A stretch of 64,000 nt of DNA from Sutcliffiella horikoshii (GTDB lineage: Bacteria; Bacillota; Bacilli; Bacillales; Bacillaceae_I), in contig NZ_VTEV01000008.1 of the NCBI RefSeq assembly GCF_008180725.1, forward strand, positions 104,151 through 168,150, written 5' to 3'. Shown piece by piece: positions 43,414 to 52,004 of this stretch; the stretch's first letter is position 1, and every line of letters starts with the position of its first letter. The position numbers were made by a program, and so were the translations under genes. The notes below the pieces were generated by a model. It saw only the letters and a list, made by a program, of their open reading frames with translations, searched no databases and was not told the DNA's origin.

Positions 43414-45171
43414 ATGTTTTCAGTACTAGGAAAATTGGGTTGGTTTTTTAAGGAACATTGGAAGAGGTACACAATAGCAATAGCATTGCTTATTTTTGCA
43501 GGGATCTTAGAGGTTATTCCACCAAAAATGATTGGAATGGCCATTGATGATATCCAGGTAGGCGCGTTTACACCTGAAAAATTGATGCAATATGTAATTT
43601 TTCTAACCATATTGGCGATAGTCATTTATGGGATCACATACACTTGGATGTATCAGCTTTTTGGAAGCTCCTTCTTGGTGGAAAGATCACTAAGATCGAA
43701 ATTGATGGGCCATCTATTAAAGATGACACCTACTTTTTATGAGAAAAACCGTACTGGGGATTTAATGGCCAGGGCAACCAATGACCTGAAAGCCATTTCC
43801 ACTACAGCGGGCTTTGGAGTATTAACACTCATTGACTCCAGTGTGTTCATGCTAATCATCTTGGGGACGATGGGCTTTATGATAAGTTGGAAGCTGACAT
43901 TAGCGGCTATCATTCCACTACCATTAATGGCACTGGCCATGAATATTTATGGAAAGAAAATTCACCAGCGTTTTACAGAGGCACAAGATGCATTTGGTGA
44001 TATGAATGACAAAGTGCTTGAATCAATAGCCGGAGTCCGTGTTATACGCGCTTATGTGCAGGAAAGAGCGGACCAGGGCAGATTTCATCAAATGACAGAT
44101 GATGTGTATAAGAAGAATGTAAAGGTTGCCATCATCGATTCACTCTTTGAGCCGACCATTAAATTGCTTGTCGGCGCAAGTTACTTGATTGGACTTGGCT
44201 ATGGGGCATACTTGGTATTCCATAAATCAATTACACTAGGGGAACTTGTGGCGTTCAACGTTTATTTAGGAATGTTAATTTGGCCGATGTTTGCAATTGG
44301 TGAATTGATTAATGTTATGCAAAGGGGTAATGCATCGCTCGATCGTGTTAACGAGACACTATCGTACAAAGAGGATGTCCGAGATTACCCTGAACCGATA
44401 AATGTTTCTACACCAAAAATCATTGAATTTAATCACGTTACATTCAAATACCCCACTTCCACAGTGGATAATTTAAAGAATGTCTCTTTCCACTTAAAAG
44501 CAGGGCAAACACTAGGGATTGTAGGGAAAACGGGTAGTGGGAAAACGACATTGATTAAGCAACTCTTAAGAGAGTACCCGCTTGGTACAGGTACTATCAG
44601 TATAAATGAGGTAGACCTGCAAAAAATCCCATTGCATACCATTCAAGGCTGGATTGGCTATGTGCCACAGGATCATATCCTCTTCTCACGGTCTGTTAAA
44701 GAAAACATCTTATTTGGGAAAGAAGATGCAACAGATGAAGAAATTGCGCAAGCGATCAGATCGTCTGCTTTTGAAAAAGATCTAGAGATGCTTGCTGAAG
44801 GGCTTCAAACCTTGGTTGGAGAAAAAGGTGTATCGCTTTCTGGAGGGCAGAAACAGCGTATTTCCATTGCGAGGGCCCTTATTGCCGATCCTGAGATTTT
44901 AATTCTAGATGATTCATTATCTGCAGTCGATGCAAAAACGGAAGCAACGATTATTGAAAATATTAGAAATGAACGCGCTGGAAAAACAACATTAATTACC
45001 ACTCACCGCTTATCAGGGGTACAGCATGCCGATTGGATTATTGTTTTGGAAGACGGAGAAATAGTAGAGTCTGGTATGCATGATCAATTGATGGCCGTTG
45101 GAGGCTGGTACAAAGAACAGTTTGAAAGGCAGCAAGTTCAATCGCCAAAAGGAGGCGAGGTTTTAACATGA
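43414..45171 (+). CDS. bmrC: Multidrug ABC transporter half BmrC (YheI)
   Basis: 585 residues: six-helix exporter domain, then an ATPase with Walker A VGKTGSGKTT, signature VSLSGGQKQRISIA, and Walker B ILILDDSLSAVD. The residue after Walker B is Asp instead of Glu (LDD), so this site is probably degenerate; the partner keeps LDEA. This asymmetry is typical of the BmrC/BmrD heterodimer. It exports drugs and dyes. Overlaps bmrD by 4 bp (ATGA). Confidence 0.93.
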   Translation: MFSVLGKLGWFFKEHWKRYTIAIALLIFAGILEVIPPKMIGMAIDDIQVGAFTPEKLMQYVIFLTILAIVIYGITYTWMYQLFGSSFLVERSLRSKLMGHLLKMTPTFYEKNRTGDLMARATNDLKAISTTAGFGVLTLIDSSVFMLIILGTMGFMISWKLTLAAIIPLPLMALAMNIYGKKIHQRFTEAQDAFGDMNDKVLESIAGVRVIRAYVQERADQGRFHQMTDDVYKKNVKVAIIDSLFEPTIKLLVGASYLIGLGYGAYLVFHKSITLGELVAFNVYLGMLIWPMFAIGELINVMQRGNASLDRVNETLSYKEDVRDYPEPINVSTPKIIEFNHVTFKYPTSTVDNLKNVSFHLKAGQTLGIVGKTGSGKTTLIKQLLREYPLGTGTISINEVDLQKIPLHTIQGWIGYVPQDHILFSRSVKENILFGKEDATDEEIAQAIRSSAFEKDLEMLAEGLQTLVGEKGVSLSGGQKQRISIARALIADPEILILDDSLSAVDAKTEATIIENIRNERAGKTTLITTHRLSGVQHADWIIVLEDGEIVESGMHDQLMAVGGWYKEQFERQQVQSPKGGEVLT

Positions 45172-47204
45172 ATGAAATCAAAAAAATAAAATCAGGCAAA
45201 CGCCTGTTTCAATATGCACTAACGCAAAAGAAAATCATTATTATTGCATTGTTGATGCTGTCCGTTGCGGTTGCAGCAGAGTTGACAGGTCCTTTTATCG
45301 CAAAAAGGATGATAGACAATCATATTCTTGGGATTGAAAAAGCTTGGATTGAAACAGAGCAAGATGGAGAAAATCGAGTATATTTCGAAGGGAAGTATTA
45401 TGGAAGGGAAGACCGCGAAGCAGTAGGTGCAACTCCAGAAAATAAGGCTCGGATTCTCCAAGTAGGTAGAGAATATTATTTCCTGCCATCAGACATCAGC
45501 TTTGATGGGGAAAGATCTGCTGGAAATGGCGAGGTAACCATTAAAAGAGGGGTAGAGGTGCAAAGCTATCCTGCTCAAAGATTGACAAATAGTGAACTGA
45601 TTAACTTTTATCAACCAGAAGTGAAATATATTATCTATCTTGTAGGATTATATTTTGGCTTGCTTGTATTGGCCTCTTTCTTCCAATACGGTCAAAGTTA
45701 TTACCTGCAGACATCGGCCAACCGCATTATTCAAAAAATGAGAGAGGATGTTTTCGGGCAAATACAGAAATTACCGATTCAATATTTTGATCATCTTCCT
45801 GCTGGTAAGGTAGTATCAAGGATTACCAATGACACGGAAACGATTAAGGAATTATATGTAACAGTCCTTGCCACTTTCTTTTCTGGGCTGATTTATATAA
45901 CAGGGATTTATATCGCTTTATTTTTACTTGATGTAAGATTGGCGTTAATTTGCTTGACCTTGATCCCAATTCTTATTGTATGGTTTATCTTTTATCGAAA
46001 GTATGCGTCCGTTTATAACCACAAAATACGGGCACTTCTTAGCGATATTAACGGTAATATTAATGAGTCTATTCAAGGAATGACCATTATCCAAGCTTTT
46101 AGACGTCAAAAGAAGGCAACAGCAGAGTTCGAGGGATGGAATGAACAGCATTTCACTTTCCAAAATAAACTGTTAAGCCTTAATGCTTTAACTTCCCATA
46201 ATCTTGTAGGAGTACTTAGAAATATTTCATTTGTTGTGGTGATTTGGTATTTCGGAGGTGCTTCATTAGGGATTGGCACTGTCGTTTCCCTAGGGGTGCT
46301 TTATGCATTTGTTGACTATTTAGGTAGAATGTTCGGGCCGATTACCGGAATGGTTAATCAATTGGCAAATCTTGAACAGGCACGTGTGTCCGCGGTCCGA
46401 GTGTTTGAACTAATGGATGAAGCGGGAATTCAAGTTTCCGACGTAAAACATCCACGTTATGAAGGAAATGTCTCCTTTGAATCTGTCTGGTTTGGCTACA
46501 AGGAAAATGAATATGTTTTAAAGGATATCTCCTTCACAGCTTCAAAAGGGGAAACCGTAGCATTGGTCGGTCATACTGGATCGGGTAAAAGCTCCATCAT
46601 GAATCTTTTATTTCGTTTTTATGATATCGAAAAAGGTAAAATCATTATTGATGGGGAAAACATTCAGGAACTTCCTAAACAGGCAATCAGGCAGCACATG
46701 GGAATCGTCCTACAAGATCCGTTCTTGTTTACGGGTACCATTTCCTCCAATGTAAGCCTTGATGATCCCACTATCTCCGTTGATCGCGTGAAAAAAGCGC
46801 TTGAGGATGTAGGAGCAATGGAATTTATCAATGCACTGCCTAATGGATTAGATGAGCCAGTCATTGAAAAAGGAAGTACGTTATCTTCCGGACAACGTCA
46901 ATTGATTTCCTTCGCACGTGCGTTGGCGTTCGACCCGGCCATCTTGATTCTTGATGAGGCAACAGCAAGTATTGATACAGAAACAGAAGCCGTCATCCAG
47001 CAGGCGTTGGAGGTCTTGAAGAAAGGAAGAACCACTTTCATCATTGCCCACCGACTTTCTACTATTAAAAACGCAGACCAAATTCTTGTTCTGGACCGAG
47101 GAGAAATAGTCGAGCGAGGTAATCATTCTGAACTGATGGAGAGAAAAGGCAAGTATTATCAGATGTACGAATTACAGCAGGGTACCAAGGACCTTGCTGT
47201 CTAA
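45168..47204 (+). CDS. bmrD: Multidrug ABC transporter half BmrD (YheH)
   Basis: 678 residues. The first helix is followed by a ~90-residue extracytoplasmic insertion (about residues 50-140) absent from BmrC, then five more helices and an ATPase with Walker A VGHTGSGKSS, LSSGQRQLISFA, and ILDEATASID, with the catalytic Glu. B. subtilis BmrD has the same insertion. It forms the catalytically competent half of the heterodimer. A terminator follows. Confidence 0.94.
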   Translation: MNEIKKIKSGKRLFQYALTQKKIIIIALLMLSVAVAAELTGPFIAKRMIDNHILGIEKAWIETEQDGENRVYFEGKYYGREDREAVGATPENKARILQVGREYYFLPSDISFDGERSAGNGEVTIKRGVEVQSYPAQRLTNSELINFYQPEVKYIIYLVGLYFGLLVLASFFQYGQSYYLQTSANRIIQKMREDVFGQIQKLPIQYFDHLPAGKVVSRITNDTETIKELYVTVLATFFSGLIYITGIYIALFLLDVRLALICLTLIPILIVWFIFYRKYASVYNHKIRALLSDINGNINESIQGMTIIQAFRRQKKATAEFEGWNEQHFTFQNKLLSLNALTSHNLVGVLRNISFVVVIWYFGGASLGIGTVVSLGVLYAFVDYLGRMFGPITGMVNQLANLEQARVSAVRVFELMDEAGIQVSDVKHPRYEGNVSFESVWFGYKENEYVLKDISFTASKGETVALVGHTGSGKSSIMNLLFRFYDIEKGKIIIDGENIQELPKQAIRQHMGIVLQDPFLFTGTISSNVSLDDPTISVDRVKKALEDVGAMEFINALPNGLDEPVIEKGSTLSSGQRQLISFARALAFDPAILILDEATASIDTETEAVIQQALEVLKKGRTTFIIAHRLSTIKNADQILVLDRGEIVERGNHSELMERKGKYYQMYELQQGTKDLAV

Positions 47205-47210
47205 GAGCAT

Positions 47211-47247
47211 TAGGCTATGGGGGAAAATTACCCCTGTAGCCTTTTTG
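47211..47247 (+). terminator. Terminator of bmrCD
   Basis: AGGCTATGGGG / CCCCTGTAGCCT (one bulge) around GAAAATTA, then TTTTTG. Confidence 0.85.
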
Positions 47248-47293
47248 TTATTTTTACGGATATTGGGAGAAAATAAAAAGGAAGACAAAGTCT

Positions 47294-47322
47294 TTGACAA
47301 GCTTCAAGACTTCTTATACTAT
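47294..47322 (+). promoter_or_regulatory. Promoter of the cystine-type ABC operon
   Basis: TTGACA at 47294 and TACTAT at 47317, 17-bp spacing, 55 bp before the first gene. A short inverted repeat ATACTATACAGTAT overlaps the -10. Confidence 0.6.
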
Positions 47323-47376
47323 ACAGTATGTTGCAATAAAAAATAATTCATATAAGAATACTGGGGGTTTAACAGA

Positions 47377-48195
47377 ATGAAAAAAATCTTATCTATATTC
47401 ACATTACTTTTACTATCTGCGGTAGTGTTGACCGCATGTGGTACAACAAACAATAATGGTGCTACAGGAGAAACTCCGAAAGAGGAAACGGACAATCTGC
47501 TAAGCAAGGTGGAAGAAGAAGGGGAACTTCTAGTTGGGACGGAAGGTACATACCCTCCTTTCACATTCCATGATGAGTCTGGAAAGTTGACAGGCTTTGA
47601 TGTAGAAATTGCAGAAGCGATTGCTGAAAAAATGGGTGTAGAAGTTAAATTTATGGAAACACAATGGGATGCTATGTTTGCTGGTCTTGATTCAAAGCGT
47701 TTTGATATGATTGCAAACCAAGTGGGTATTCGTGAAGATCGTTTAGAAAAATATGATTTCTCCGACCACTATATTACATCAGCTGCAGTTCTTGTAACAA
47801 AAGAAGATAATGAAGAAATCAAAAGCTTTGAAGACATTGAAGGCAAAAAATCTGCGCAATCTTTAACAAGTAACTATGCGGATATCGCCCGAGAATATAA
47901 GGCGGAAATAGAAGGGGTAGAAGGTTTTAACCAAGCAATTGAATTGATTAACTCCAACCGTGTAGATGTTACAATCAACGATAAATTATCCGTTCTTGAT
48001 TTCCAAAAAAATCGTCCAAATGCAGCAATTAAAATTGTTGATGAAGCGGGAGATGCGGCGCAAAGTGGTATGATGTTCCGCAAAGGCAGTGACGAATTGG
48101 TAGAAGCAGTAAACAACGCACTTGCTGAAATTATTGAAGATGGAACGTATGAAGAAATTTCAGAGAAATGGTTTGGTGAAAATGTACTTAACTAA
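47377..48195 (+). CDS. tcyA: Amino-acid (probably L-cystine) ABC substrate-binding lipoprotein
   Basis: 272 residues with lipobox LTAC at residue 21 and an acidic linker. GELLVGTEGTYPPFTFHDES and TGFDVEIAEAIAEKMGVEVKF are the family-3 binding-protein motifs. Sizes of the three genes (272, 233 and 247 residues) equal those of B. subtilis TcyABC, and the layout is the same; glutamine or another polar amino acid is possible. Overlaps the permease gene by 14 bp. Confidence 0.85.
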   Translation: MKKILSIFTLLLLSAVVLTACGTTNNNGATGETPKEETDNLLSKVEEEGELLVGTEGTYPPFTFHDESGKLTGFDVEIAEAIAEKMGVEVKFMETQWDAMFAGLDSKRFDMIANQVGIREDRLEKYDFSDHYITSAAVLVTKEDNEEIKSFEDIEGKKSAQSLTSNYADIAREYKAEIEGVEGFNQAIELINSNRVDVTINDKLSVLDFQKNRPNAAIKIVDEAGDAAQSGMMFRKGSDELVEAVNNALAEIIEDGTYEEISEKWFGENVLN

Positions 48196-48883
48196 TATCC
48201 TGACAGATCCGGAACGTTTAGATAGATGGATGACAATTGCACAAAGTTCCCTTCTCCCTTTGGTGAAGGGAGCTTTGTCTTATACCATACCGTTGACGCT
48301 TCTTTCATTCAGTTTTGGGCTGATGATTGCGATTGTAACGGCATTGGCACGTATTTCTCCGATTAAACCATTGCAAATTGTAGCTAGAATCTATGTATCC
48401 ATTATTCGAGGAACCCCTCTTTTAGTGCAATTATTTATTATTTTCTATGGATTGCCATCCATCGGGGTTACCATTGATTCATTTCCAGCAGCAGTTATTG
48501 CGTTTTCCTTGAATGTTGGAGCATATGCATCGGAAATAATCCGAGCAGCAATCCTATCAACACCAAAAGGACAATGGGAAGCGGCTTATTCCATGGGGAT
48601 GAGTTACCCACAAGCACTTAGGAGAATCATATTACCACAGGCGGCACGAGTCTCTATTCCACCATTGTCCAATTCATTTATTAGTTTGGTGAAGGATACC
48701 TCTCTTGCTTCCTTGATTCTTGTGACAGAAATGTTCAGGGTGGCACAGCAAATTGCTGCAACTAACTATGAATTCCTGTTGCTATATGCACAAGCAGGGG
48801 CTATCTATTGGGTAATATGTTTTTGCTTATCTCTCGTTCAAGGAAGAGTAGAACGTCGTTTGGACAGGTATGTTGCAAAATGA
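48182..48883 (+). CDS. tcyB: Amino-acid ABC permease, TcyB-like
   Basis: 233 residues from ATG 48182, inside the end of the binding-protein gene. Five membrane helices; [22 protein letters not shown] is the EAA loop that contacts the ATPase. HisM/GlnP family. See the binding-protein entry for substrate. Confidence 0.87.
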   Translation: MYLTNILTDPERLDRWMTIAQSSLLPLVKGALSYTIPLTLLSFSFGLMIAIVTALARISPIKPLQIVARIYVSIIRGTPLLVQLFIIFYGLPSIGVTIDSFPAAVIAFSLNVGAYASEIIRAAILSTPKGQWEAAYSMGMSYPQALRRIILPQAARVSIPPLSNSFISLVKDTSLASLILVTEMFRVAQQIAATNYEFLLLYAQAGAIYWVICFCLSLVQGRVERRLDRYVAK

Positions 48884-48923
48884 TTTTATTAAGAAAACAG
48901 CTATTTATAAAGGAGCTCAAGAT

Positions 48924-49667
48924 ATGATTTCAGTACAGAGCTTATACAAGCAATTTGGAGAATTAGAAGTTTTAAAAGGTATAGATTTAAACGTGGAGCA
49001 GGGGAAGGTTGTAGTAGTAATAGGGCCATCCGGTTCAGGTAAAACTACCCTCCTGCGTTGCTTAAATATATTGGAAACTCCTACTTCTGGGAAGGTGGAG
49101 ATTGAACACCAATCGCTTGATTTCTCCGAAAAGGTTTCATCAAATAAAATTGCCAGCTTTAGAAGGCTAACAGGAATGGTTTTTCAAAGTTATAATCTAT
49201 TCCCTCACATGACGGCCCTTCAGAATGTGATGGAAGGTCCGATTACAGTGAAAAAAGAAGCAAAGTCAAAGGTGGAAGATCGTGCTAGGATGTTGCTTGA
49301 AAAGGTAGGACTTGGGGATAAACTGGATTTTTACCCTTTTCAACTTTCCGGTGGACAGCAGCAACGTGTAGGAATTGCCCGTGCACTTGCTATGGAACCA
49401 AAAGTGATGCTATTTGATGAACCTACCTCTGCTTTAGATCCCGAACTTGTCGGTGAAGTGTTAAGAGTAATGAAGGAACTGGCACAAGAAGGGATGACAA
49501 TGGTGGTAGTTACCCATGAAATGAAATTTGCCAAGGAAGTGGCTGATGAAGTGATTTTCATGGATGATGGAAGGATTGTCGAGAAGGGGAAACCAGCGGA
49601 AATATTTGAGAACCCCAAAGCAGATAGAACGAAGCAATTTTTACGTATGATTGAAAGTGGAGTTTGA
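48924..49667 (+). CDS. tcyC: Amino-acid ABC ATPase, TcyC-like
   Basis: 247 residues from ATG 48924 (AAGGAGCTCAAGAT upstream). Walker [11 protein letters not shown]-loop [11 protein letters not shown], signature [12 protein letters not shown], Walker [13 protein letters not shown], switch VVTHEM. Polar-amino-acid (GlnQ/TcyC) type. Last gene of the operon, followed by a terminator and array 2. Confidence 0.9.
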   Translation: MISVQSLYKQFGELEVLKGIDLNVEQGKVVVVIGPSGSGKTTLLRCLNILETPTSGKVEIEHQSLDFSEKVSSNKIASFRRLTGMVFQSYNLFPHMTALQNVMEGPITVKKEAKSKVEDRARMLLEKVGLGDKLDFYPFQLSGGQQQRVGIARALAMEPKVMLFDEPTSALDPELVGEVLRVMKELAQEGMTMVVVTHEMKFAKEVADEVIFMDDGRIVEKGKPAEIFENPKADRTKQFLRMIESGV

Positions 49668-49676
49668 CTTTTTGGG

Positions 49677-49712
49677 ATCCCCGTTACTGTTACAAGTGAC
49701 GGGGATTTTATT
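49677..49712 (+). terminator. Terminator of the tcy operon
   Basis: ATCCCCGTTACT / AGTGACGGGGAT (one G-T pair) with a 6-nt loop, then TTTATTT. Confidence 0.9.
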
Positions 49713-49807
49713 TACTTTTAACTTCGTTGGCCTGTCTGTTTGTGGTGACGATGAAAAATGCTATAGTTTTTAAGGAAAATGCCTCAAATTTTGCTGTGAT
49801 AATTTGG

Positions 49808-50017
49808 TTCGGACAAATTGCTTCAACCTTTGGACAAAAAACGGTGTACTTTGTAAAAGTTTTGGACAAATTTCCACGGACTACGGACAACTTTTACAGG
49901 GGCTTCGGTCATTTAGATTTTTGGTTCGGTCAAATATCCCAAAACTTTGGTCAACTTTCCCAAAACTTTGGTCAAGATTGGAAAAACTTCGGTCAAAAAT
50001 CAAAAATCTTCGGACAA
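49808..50017. repeat. Array 2 of the 21-bp periodic motif (2 + 8 sites)
   Basis: Motif starts: 49808, 49829, then 49861, 49882, 49904, 49925, 49946, 49967, 49988 and 50009. Steps are 21, 32, 21, 22, 21, 21, 21, 21, 21. Motifs read TTCGGACAA, TTTGGACAA, TACGGACAA, TTCGGTCAT, TTTGGTCAA. The pattern of 2 sites, a 32-bp step and 8 sites equals array 1 at 40451 although intervening bases differ. It lies in a convergent gap between the tcy terminator and the FAD oxidoreductase. Confidence 0.93.
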
Positions 50018-50042
50018 TTAATCTGACTAAGCACAAATCACT

Positions 50043-51119
50043 TCAAATGTATTTCTTCATATAGCTTACATCAATCTTATTCTTGAGCTTCCATGCAAGC
50101 TTGTTGTGAGCGGTAAATCGTCCATATTGAAGTAAGGCTTCTTTATTACCTGTTGAGAGTATAGATAAAAAATGCCGTTGGGGAGAGAATGGCGTACATT
50201 TTTCTCCTTGTAGATAGCTTGTGATGTTTTTCCAAAGCAACTCTGCTTGTCTCACTGCATATACACCGTTTTTAGGTAGGTCAGGAAACGCTTCTAATGT
50301 CATGCAATCACCTGCACCGAAAATAAACGGCAGCCCTTTAGCTTGAAGAGTCTTCTCAACCAAGAGAAAGCCATTCTGATCACAAGGAAGAGAACTTCTC
50401 TTAAAGATGTCAGGTGAACTAGGGCCAGTCAACCACAGAACTTGAGAATGAGGGAGATTGCTTCCGTTTTGTGTTAAAACATGACTCTCATTCATTTCTT
50501 CTACACTATCATCTTCGATTACTGATAGTCCTTTTCGCATAGTAATTTCTCTTATCAATCTGGAAGCTTTGCTGGAGGAAGAGGGCAACAGCTTTGAAGA
50601 AGTAATCAGCGCGACATTAGTAGGGTAGCCGTTTTTCTTCCTCCAAGCAGTAATCGCTAAAGCAATTTCTACCCCTGAAGCCCCTCCTCCGACCACTACT
50701 GGAAACTCAACATTACGGTATTCCTTCATTTTTTCTACAAAAAGGTAATTTGGTTTAATTTGAACAAGATAATCCTTAAAAGAGGAAGGTCCCTCTATCA
50801 ATGAGCCTGTATCAAAAGAGACTACACTGAATGGAATACTGGTCCCAGCCTTTGTCATGAGTGTTTTATCAGAAATAGAAACCTCTGTAACCTTATCTTC
50901 AATGAAAGTTACCCCTGCTTCTTCAGCCATGTATTTTAAATCAATTCTTATTTCATCTATTGAGTATAAGCCTTCGGTATATCCTGAGAACATTCCTGAG
51001 TAATATTGATACCGATTGGGTGAAATTAACAGGATGTTATGTTTAGAAAGAGTCTTCTTCCGTATATCTAATAAACACTTTAAGTGGGCGTGGCCTCCAC
51101 CAACTAATACAATACTCAA
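50043..51119 (-). CDS. FAD-dependent pyridine nucleotide oxidoreductase (NDH-2-like)
   Basis: 358 residues from a TTG (GGTGTGGATAGG upstream). FAD motif SIVLVGGGHAHLKCL, then FPVVVGGGASGVEIALAI for NAD, and FIFGAGDCMTL, the second FAD motif of the family. The GGGHAHL start is the variety seen in NDH-like proteins related to those fused to SelD. It probably oxidises NAD(P)H and passes electrons to a quinone or unknown acceptor. No selenium genes lie nearby. Monocistronic. Confidence 0.85.
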   Translation of the reverse strand: MSIVLVGGGHAHLKCLLDIRKKTLSKHNILLISPNRYQYYSGMFSGYTEGLYSIDEIRIDLKYMAEEAGVTFIEDKVTEVSISDKTLMTKAGTSIPFSVVSFDTGSLIEGPSSFKDYLVQIKPNYLFVEKMKEYRNVEFPVVVGGGASGVEIALAITAWRKKNGYPTNVALITSSKLLPSSSSKASRLIREITMRKGLSVIEDDSVEEMNESHVLTQNGSNLPHSQVLWLTGPSSPDIFKRSSLPCDQNGFLLVEKTLQAKGLPFIFGAGDCMTLEAFPDLPKNGVYAVRQAELLWKNITSYLQGEKCTPFSPQRHFLSILSTGNKEALLQYGRFTAHNKLAWKLKNKIDVSYMKKYI

Positions 51120-51182
51120 AACCTATCCACACCTTCGTTTACATATTTAAATACATTTTAACTTAGGATAGTAATAATAGCG

Positions 51183-51218
51183 AAAAAAAAGCAAGGCACC
51201 CCAAAACTGAGGTGCCTC
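51183..51218 (-). terminator. Terminator of the SASP gene
   Basis: Minus strand AGGCACCTCAGTTTTGGGGTGCCT hairpin (7-bp stem), then TTGCTTTTTTTT. Confidence 0.88.
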
Positions 51219-51261
51219 TAGCCATACATATAAAATTATGTTGCTACATAAAAACGAAAAC

Positions 51262-51462
51262 TTATCTTCCGCCTAGGGATTGCTCAGCCATTTGAACTAG
51301 ACGCTTAGTGATTTCTCCACCAACAGATCCGTTAGCGCGAGCAGTTGTTTCTGCACCAAGACTAACTCCAAACTCAGTTGCGATTTCGTACTTCATTTGG
51401 TCGATAGCTGCTTGAGCTCCAGGTGCTACTAATTGATTTGACGAATTGTTTCTGCTTGCCAT
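51262..51462 (-). CDS. Alpha/beta-type small acid-soluble spore protein
   Basis: 66 residues from the ATG at 51462 (GAGGAG 12 bp upstream), the normal SASP length; the longer frame is leader. The conserved YEIATEFGV contains the GPR protease cut site (E-x-A-x-E-F), and [19 protein letters not shown] is the second conserved block. These proteins coat DNA in the spore core and protect it from UV and heat. By position it is probably the sspB counterpart. Confidence 0.95.
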   Translation of the reverse strand: MASRNNSSNQLVAPGAQAAIDQMKYEIATEFGVSLGAETTARANGSVGGEITKRLVQMAEQSLGGR

Positions 51463-51492
51463 GATGTGATTCATCTCCTCGTAATATAGTTT

Positions 51493-51558
51493 TGGCTGGA
51501 CCAACTGGGATTGCACCAGTAAGTGCAGAGGTCTCTGCTGCCGTCTAGGCTTGGTCCA
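51493..51558 (-). other. Cloverleaf-like folded sequence just upstream of the SASP gene
   Basis: Minus strand: TGGACCA (7 bp) pairs with TGGTCCA and is followed by GCCA; inside are GCC-TAGAC-GGC, GCAGA-GACC-TCTGC, and ACTGG-TGCAATC-CCAGT with a 7-nt T-loop-like loop. This is tRNA-like but only 62 nt without CCA and with a 4-nt central loop, so it cannot be a working tRNA. It could be a decayed tRNA gene or a leader structure. Confidence 0.4.
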
Positions 51559-51723
51559 TTGCTTGATAAGTTGTTACTTGTATTATAGGAATTTCATAAT
51601 ATCTTTATCCATTTATTTTTAGGTAATTTATGGATATTTTCTATTTCAGTATTAAGGCATATTTGAAGGTAAGATGTAAAAATTAATGAAAAGCAGAAGA
51701 TGCAAGGAACTGGAGGAGCTTTT

Positions 51724-51966
51724 ATGGAGATATGTCCGCTATGTAATGGGTTGGAAGATTATCAAGGGAATTGCGCGTCGTGCGGCAGCATGGTTGTTGA
51801 TATGGGGAAGGTGACGGATTATTTGGATGATTATAGTGCGTATATGGAAATAAATCTGATGAAGATGGTGGATGGGGATTTAAATAGTTTGGAAAATCAT
51901 GTTTGCGTACATTTGTTCAATTGTCCTGTTTGTCAAAAAGAGCAAATCATATCTATACAAGAATAA
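51724..51966 (+). CDS. Small zinc-ribbon protein, unknown
   Basis: 80 residues from ATG 51724 (TGGAGGAGCTTTT upstream). Three CxxC pairs: CPLC, CASC near the N-terminus and CPVC near the end, plus HVCVH. This looks like a zinc-ribbon plus a second metal site. Between them is an acidic helix. No function is recognised. Divergent from the SASP gene. Confidence 0.65.
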   Translation: MEICPLCNGLEDYQGNCASCGSMVVDMGKVTDYLDDYSAYMEINLMKMVDGDLNSLENHVCVHLFNCPVCQKEQIISIQE

Positions 51967-51996
51967 AAAAACAGGTCGGTTAGGACCTGTTTTTTA
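51967..51996. terminator. Terminator between convergent zinc-ribbon and msmX genes
   Basis: AAAACAGGTC / GGACCTGTTTT with a GGTTA loop, then TTTT. Confidence 0.9.
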
Positions 51997-52004
51997 ATAC
52001 AGTA

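Noticed and set aside
51493..51558. Functional tRNA gene
   Set aside because: Too short, a 4-nt central loop instead of a 7-nt anticodon loop, and G at the T-loop position normally T.
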